Position numbers and translations under genes: made by a program. Positions 59,201-64,000 of a stretch of DNA of 64,000 nt are shown one piece after another. Numbering within the stretch: position 1 is the stretch's first letter; every line of letters begins with the position of its first letter. The notes beneath the pieces were generated by a model. It did no database searches. It was not told where the DNA came from and saw only the letters and a program-made list of their open reading frames with translations. This DNA is from Bermanella sp036960565 (GTDB taxonomy: Bacteria; Pseudomonadota; Gammaproteobacteria; Pseudomonadales; Oceanobacteraceae), in contig JBALXQ010000009.1 in the NCBI GenBank assembly GCA_036960565.1, positions 1 through 64,000 on the forward strand, given 5' to 3'.

Positions 59201-61930
59201 ATGGGCACTCGCTGGTTAGAAAATTTTTTTGAGCCTTCAAAAATAGCCGTTATAGGCGCATCCGACCGTCCCTCCAGTATGGGTGGGGCGGTCATACAAA
59301 ATTTGAAGGCCTCTGCTTTTAAAGGCAGTATTTATGCTGTGAACGTTCGCCGGTATAAAACCGTGCACGGCGTGCCTTGTATTTCGAAGATTGGACGCCT
59401 GCCTAAAGATGTAAGTTTGGCTATTATTTGCACACCTGCACCCACCATTGAAAAAATAATTAAGCAGCTGGGGCGTCACGGTATTCGAGCGGTGATGATT
59501 TTAACTGGCGGCATCTCACGTAAAAGAGCTGAACAATACCGGCCATCAAAAAACCCACTGCGCAAGCTGGCTCGTGAACACGGTGTTCGTATCATGGGGC
59601 CAGATTGCCTTGGTTTACTGGTCCCTGATTTACACCTAAATGCCAGCTACAGTCATATTAATGCACTGCCTGGCAAGGTTGCTTACCTTGGGCAGTCGGG
59701 CACTCTAGCTAGCGCCTTACTGGACTGGGCTCATGCTCGAGGCATAGGTTTTTCTCATTTTCTTACCATAGGGAATGGTGCCGATGTCAGCATGTCTGAC
59801 ACCATAGACTACCTGTCATCGCAGCGTCAGGTGAAAGCCATTATGTTGCATTTAGAAAAAATTCTTGATGCTCCTTCGTTTGTGCGAGCGGTTCGTAATG
59901 CCTCTAGGGGTAAGCTGGTTTTGGCCATTAAAAGCAGTCGTTTTCCTTCATCTCAATCACCTGTAGAGCCCATCCCCGCTGGAATTCGTCATCGTGACAT
60001 GATTTATGACGCCATTTTGTTAAGGGCGGGCGTGTTGCGGGTGGATAGCACCGAAGAGTTGTTTGAATCAGTCGAGTCGCTCACCCGCATGAAACCCTTT
60101 AAAGGGGAGCGTTTGGCTATTGTTGCTAATGGAATTGGTGGGGCTATTCTGGCGGTCGACCGATTAATGCATGAAGGTGGGCAATTGGCTCAGTTGTCAG
60201 ATAATACTATTCAGGAGCTGTCGGCTGTGTTGCCTGATTATTGGTCTCAGTCTAATCCGGTGGATATCACACCAGAAGCTGGCCCTGCTATCTATAAACA
60301 GGTTTTAGCGATAATAGAAAGAGACCCGGGTGTAGATGCCACGCTCGTACTGTTTTCACCGTCTGGTGCAGTAGATAGCCAAGAGGTTGCCAGCGTGGTA
60401 ACGCATCACAGTCGGTTTAATCAAAAAAACCTGCTAACCAGCTGGATGGGAGGAGAAACTGTAGAGCGAAGTCGCCACTTATTTGATGAGTCGGGGATTC
60501 CTACGTACGACACGCCAGATAGGGCCATTAAAGCTTTTATGAATATGGTGAGGCACCAGCGGAATCAAGAGTTGTTAAGGGAGACACCGTCTTCGTTATT
60601 GGATGATGCCACGGTAGATCGGTTGAGCTGTAAGGTCATTGTTAATAACGCCCTAAAGCAAGGGCGTGATTATTTAACCGCCAACGAAATATATCAGATT
60701 ATCACTCATTACGGATTCAAGACTGTAGGTACCCAGTTTTTGCCGGAAAAATTCGATCTTTCGCAGGCGAGCATTCAATTTCCAGCGGCCATTAAAGTGA
60801 TTCATCAAGATTATTGCCATCCGTTTGCATATGGCGATAACCCAAGGGGGCGCTGGCGTGGGGTGGTTACAGATTTGGAGAATAAAGATGAGCTGGTATT
60901 GGCATCAAAAGAATTAAACTCGCAGATTAGAAAACGTTTTTCAGACAGTAAAATGCACGGTTTCAGTGTTCAACCCATGCGTAATGGTGAAATATCAATA
61001 CAATTCAGTATGGGTATTACCCGAGATGAGACGTTCGGCCCGATTATTTTATTTGGTGGCGGTGGTGCTACTGCAAATATAATGGCTGACAGGGTGGTTC
61101 AGTTCCCACCGTTAAACGATGTGCTTGCTCGCCAGCTTATGTTTAAGACCCATATATATAGGGTCTTAAGTGAAAGGAGCCGTCATTTTGACCGGGATGT
61201 CGCACAGCTATCGCAAATGCTAATCAGGTTATCTCAGATGGCGGTGGACATGCCAAATCTAAAGGGTTGTGAACTCAACGTTATATTGCATCCAACTGAG
61301 GGGCCAATGGTGCTAGGCGTTGCTGCCGATCTGGGGGATGAGCATCAGCTATGCATAAGGCCGTACCCTGCTGAATTAGAAGAGGAAGGGCATTTCAAGG
61401 ACGGTATATTGCTCGGTTTGCGCCCAGTAAAAGGGGAGGATGAGCCGGCGCTTAAGTTGTTCCATGAAACCTTAAGTGCTGAGTCTTTGCGCTATCGATT
61501 TTTCACTGCGCGCCGAAACTTCAGGCACAGAGAGCTGGCCAAGTTTGCTCAGATAGATTATCAGCAAGAAATGGCCTTTGTAGCCGAAAATAAGGAAGAT
61601 GAGATTCTCGGCGTGGTTAGAACTTGGACTGATGCCGATAAGGTGCAGTCTGAGTTTTCTGTTCTTATTGGTGATAAAGCTCAAGGCATGGGATTAGGCC
61701 ATCGGCTTATGCAGAAAATGATCCAATACTGCCGGGATCAGGGTGTCATAGAGATGATGGGTACTGTATTAGCCGATAATGCCCCTATGTTGAAATTAGC
61801 ACGAAAATTAGGCTTTAAGGTGAAGCGCCATCTTGATGGTGATGTGGTAGAGATTGTGCTGCCACTCAATCCCCCTCAAGAAGAGTGGCAAAAATTGCGC
61901 CTGCTTAGGCTGCATGATAATAAAAAGTAG
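59201..61930 (+). CDS. Pat/YfiQ-type protein lysine acetyltransferase
   Basis: 909 residues (E. coli PatZ has 886). Residues about 1-700 are homologous to ADP-forming acyl-CoA synthetase: CoA-binding FEPSKIAVIGASDRPSSMGG, GPDCLGLLVPDLHLNASY and an ATP-grasp region (FSVQPMRNGEISIQFSMGIT). The catalytic His of true synthetases (HTG) is replaced by a PIPAG sequence, so it should only sense metabolites. The C-terminal GNAT domain (~755-900) has the acetyl-CoA loop AQGMGLGHRLM and VLADNAPMLKLARKLGF. It acetylates lysines, classically of acetyl-CoA synthetase. Confidence 0.9.
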   Translation: MGTRWLENFFEPSKIAVIGASDRPSSMGGAVIQNLKASAFKGSIYAVNVRRYKTVHGVPCISKIGRLPKDVSLAIICTPAPTIEKIIKQLGRHGIRAVMILTGGISRKRAEQYRPSKNPLRKLAREHGVRIMGPDCLGLLVPDLHLNASYSHINALPGKVAYLGQSGTLASALLDWAHARGIGFSHFLTIGNGADVSMSDTIDYLSSQRQVKAIMLHLEKILDAPSFVRAVRNASRGKLVLAIKSSRFPSSQSPVEPIPAGIRHRDMIYDAILLRAGVLRVDSTEELFESVESLTRMKPFKGERLAIVANGIGGAILAVDRLMHEGGQLAQLSDNTIQELSAVLPDYWSQSNPVDITPEAGPAIYKQVLAIIERDPGVDATLVLFSPSGAVDSQEVASVVTHHSRFNQKNLLTSWMGGETVERSRHLFDESGIPTYDTPDRAIKAFMNMVRHQRNQELLRETPSSLLDDATVDRLSCKVIVNNALKQGRDYLTANEIYQIITHYGFKTVGTQFLPEKFDLSQASIQFPAAIKVIHQDYCHPFAYGDNPRGRWRGVVTDLENKDELVLASKELNSQIRKRFSDSKMHGFSVQPMRNGEISIQFSMGITRDETFGPIILFGGGGATANIMADRVVQFPPLNDVLARQLMFKTHIYRVLSERSRHFDRDVAQLSQMLIRLSQMAVDMPNLKGCELNVILHPTEGPMVLGVAADLGDEHQLCIRPYPAELEEEGHFKDGILLGLRPVKGEDEPALKLFHETLSAESLRYRFFTARRNFRHRELAKFAQIDYQQEMAFVAENKEDEILGVVRTWTDADKVQSEFSVLIGDKAQGMGLGHRLMQKMIQYCRDQGVIEMMGTVLADNAPMLKLARKLGFKVKRHLDGDVVEIVLPLNPPQEEWQKLRLLRLHDNKK

Positions 61931-62007
61931 TGGTATAGCCTCTGTGATTTGCTAGCATGGGCGGGCTTTAGGTATTTACTGGCAGTTTTGTAATAGAGGT
62001 GTAGATC

Positions 62008-62658
62008 TTGATTCGAGTTTTAGTGGTTGACGATCATGATTTGGTCCGCATGGGCATTGTAAGCCTACTATCAGATAGCGATAAAATTGATGTTATTGCT
62101 GAAGCAGGTAGTGGTGAAGAGTCTATAGAAAAGGCCAAAGAGTTGGAGCCTGAAGTGGTTCTAATGGATATTCGCATGCCTGGCATGGGTGGCCTTGAAG
62201 CTACCCGTAAGCTACTACGCCTAAATGAGGATATTCGTATTATAGCTGTCACTGCCTGCAGTGAAGACCCTTACGCCAATAGACTATTGCAAGCGGGTGC
62301 CGCCGGTTATATGACCAAGGGGGCGACGGCTGAAGAAATGGTTATGGCTATATTGAAAGTGAAGTCTGGTCAGCGCTACATTAGTCCAGAAATTGCCCAG
62401 CGAATGGCCCTGAAGCCATTTGATAGCCAAGAATCGGCTTGTCCTTTTGATTTGTTATCAGATCGTGAAATGCAAATATCTATGATGATTGTCAATTGTG
62501 AAAAAGTGCAAAGCATTTCGGATCAATTGTTTTTAAGTCCCAAAACCGTTAATACCTACCGTTATCGTATTTTTGACAAGCTGTCTATTTCCAGTGATGT
62601 AGAATTAACTCGCCTTGCCATTCGTCATGGCATGATTGATACCGAGTCTGCAATTTAA
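62008..62658 (+). CDS. gacA: GacA/UvrY response regulator
   Basis: 216 residues from TTG with AGAGGTG seven bases upstream. Receiver domain with the acidic pair VVDDHD, phosphorylated Asp in VVLMDIRMPGMGGLEATRK and Lys in GYMTKGA; LuxR-type HTH in the last 65 residues (LSDREMQISMMIVNCEKVQS, LFLSPKTVNTYRYRIFDKL). It is driven by a GacS-type kinase and activates small RNAs that sequester RsmA/CsrA. uvrC starts five bases after the stop, the standard arrangement. Confidence 0.94.
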   Translation: MIRVLVVDDHDLVRMGIVSLLSDSDKIDVIAEAGSGEESIEKAKELEPEVVLMDIRMPGMGGLEATRKLLRLNEDIRIIAVTACSEDPYANRLLQAGAAGYMTKGATAEEMVMAILKVKSGQRYISPEIAQRMALKPFDSQESACPFDLLSDREMQISMMIVNCEKVQSISDQLFLSPKTVNTYRYRIFDKLSISSDVELTRLAIRHGMIDTESAI

Positions 62659-62663
62659 TCAGT

Positions 62664-64000
62664 ATGAGCTTTGATGCAAAACCCTTCTTAAAGACCCTGG
62701 CCACCAAGCCTGGGGTTTACCGAATGTACGACAGCGAGGATCGCTTGCTGTATGTGGGTAAAGCCAAAAATTTAAAAAATAGAGTCTCTAGCTATTTTAC
62801 TAATAAAGGCTTGAATACTAAAACTCAGGCCTTAGTACTTCGTATATGTAATGTAGAAATAAGTATTACTGGCAGTGAAACAGAAGCGCTGCTGCTTGAA
62901 CAAAACCTCATAAAGAAAAACAAACCTCCTTACAACATCCTCTTAAAAGACGATAAGTCCTATCCCTATATTCATTTGTCTGACCATCAGTTCCCGCTGA
63001 TGGCGTATGCGCGAGGCAGAAAGAAAAAGACTGGGCGTTATTTTGGCCCGTACCCAAGCTCATCCTCTGTAAAAGAAAGCCTAAGTTTTTTGCATAGGCT
63101 ATTTCGTTTAAGAAATTGTGAAGACAGCTACTTTAATAATCGCAGTAGGCCGTGTCTCCAACATCAAATAGGCCGATGCAGTGCGCCTTGCGTCAATCTA
63201 ATTTCGGCTGCTGAGTATGCTGCTGACATTAATCATGCCGAGCTGTTTTTATTAGGGAAAAACAAAGAATTACTGAGTGAGCTTCAGCAGAAAATGGATG
63301 ATGCAGCGCAAACTCTTGAGTTTGAAAATGCAGGGTTAATTCGTGATCAGATAAAGCACTTACGAAAAGTACAGGAACAGCAGTCTATAGATGCCCAGCA
63401 AGGTGATGTAGATATTATTGCTATCTCGCAGGGTTTGGGAATTACAGCTGTGCATGTAGCAAACGTTCGCCATGGCAGGATGTTAGGAAGCCGTTCTTTT
63501 TACCCGCGTTTAAATATGGGGGAATCAAGCGAGCAAGCATTGGCTGCTTTTATATCGCAATTTTACTTAGTGCTTAACCATGAAATTGCAGATGAAATTA
63601 TTACTTCTCACGAGATACAGGATGCGAGCTTAATTCAAAGTGCATTCACTCTACAAAAAGGTAAAAAGGTAAAGCTTTCCCATGCGGTTCGATCAGACCG
63701 CTTAAGGTGGTTAGAGTTAGCCAAAAATAATGCCGCGGAAGCTTTACGCCTAAAAAGCGAAGATAAGCAGCACAGAAAAGCCCAATACGTCGCTTTAAAA
63801 GAGGCCTTGGCTTTACCTCAAATTCCTTTACGCATGGAATGCTTTGATATAAGTCACAGTCACGGTGAAGCGACAGTCGCTTCGTGTGTGGTGTTTAATC
63901 AAGACGGCCCATTAAAAAGTGATTATCGAAAATTTAACATTGAAGACGTGGTGGCCGGTGATGATTATGGTGCCATGGAGCAGGCTCTGAGACGACGCTT
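62664..64000 (+). CDS. uvrC: excinuclease ABC subunit C, right end missing
   Basis: Starts at ATG 62664 (MSFDAKPFLKTLATKPGVYR) and stays open to the edge, about 445 residues seen out of roughly 610. N-terminal GIY-YIG nuclease domain (PGVYRMYDSEDRLLYVGKAK), Cys-cluster-like segment, UVR motif (LEFENAGLIRDQIKHLRKV) and the start of the RNase-H-like nuclease (RMECFDISHSHGEATVASCV). It makes both cuts in nucleotide excision repair with UvrA and UvrB. Confidence 0.96.
   Translation, partial: MSFDAKPFLKTLATKPGVYRMYDSEDRLLYVGKAKNLKNRVSSYFTNKGLNTKTQALVLRICNVEISITGSETEALLLEQNLIKKNKPPYNILLKDDKSYPYIHLSDHQFPLMAYARGRKKKTGRYFGPYPSSSSVKESLSFLHRLFRLRNCEDSYFNNRSRPCLQHQIGRCSAPCVNLISAAEYAADINHAELFLLGKNKELLSELQQKMDDAAQTLEFENAGLIRDQIKHLRKVQEQQSIDAQQGDVDIIAISQGLGITAVHVANVRHGRMLGSRSFYPRLNMGESSEQALAAFISQFYLVLNHEIADEIITSHEIQDASLIQSAFTLQKGKKVKLSHAVRSDRLRWLELAKNNAAEALRLKSEDKQHRKAQYVALKEALALPQIPLRMECFDISHSHGEATVASCVVFNQDGPLKSDYRKFNIEDVVAGDDYGAMEQALRRR

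Overview
The window is a chromosomal stretch of a gammaproteobacterium with moderate G+C. From memory, several gene blocks follow Pseudomonas order: DUF3108-purN-purM / DUF2066-perM-type permease-hda; DUF2069-wrbA-arsC / yihY; proS with a transglycosylase; trpD2-tusE-B-C-D-yccA followed by tRNA-Ser; gacA-uvrC. Together with rsxABCDGE-nth, apbC next to metG, and a riboswitch-controlled thiamine uptake operon, this suggests a free-living, probably marine relative of the Pseudomonadales/Cellvibrionales/Oceanospirillales. The species cannot be fixed from the sequence alone.

Layout. 0-10 kb is accessory-like: a cut-off methyltransferase, a gene decayed across three reading frames, a TetR regulator, and secreted or lipid-anchored proteins (GLUG-repeat protein, M23 peptidase lipoprotein, YD/calcium-type repeat lipoprotein, esterase). 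10-14 kb holds cobalamin-dependent methionine synthase split cleanly into two overlapping genes. 14-16 kb encodes a porin and a small PstS-like periplasmic protein. 16-18.6 kb is a cluster of folE2, a double-length carboxytetrahydropterin synthase, hisI and a small SutA-like protein. 18.7-25.6 kb is rsxABCDGE-nth followed by gloA (minus strand). 26-32 kb carries metG, apbC, tmcA and dcd. 32-36.3 kb is a thiamine salvage operon (TonB receptor, thiamine-binding protein, PnuT-type permease, kinase) under a TPP riboswitch. 36-46 kb is core: DUF3108, purN, purM, DUF2066, permease, hda, wrbA, arsC, yihY, truncated haemoglobin. 46-53 kb has the transglycosylase, proS, tusA, a short gene under a perfect LexA box, trpD2, tusEBCD and yccA.

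53-58.2 kb is the most unusual part. Two complete and identical tRNA-Ser(UGA) genes, each with its own promoter and terminator, bracket 2.6 kb of small genes (HTH protein, conserved hypothetical, cold-shock protein, small membrane protein) and a telomere-like A4C4 repeat. Beyond the second tRNA come eight copies of a 7-bp repeat, a palindrome with perfect 15-bp arms, and a two-gene operon encoding a KfrA-like coiled-coil DNA-binding protein and an intact tyrosine recombinase. This is the best candidate in the window for an incompletely described system.

58.2-64 kb returns to core-type genes: a histone-deacetylase-family enzyme divergent from a Pat-type protein acetyltransferase, then gacA and the start of uvrC, which runs off the right edge. 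All functional names come from motifs and remembered family features; no database search was run.
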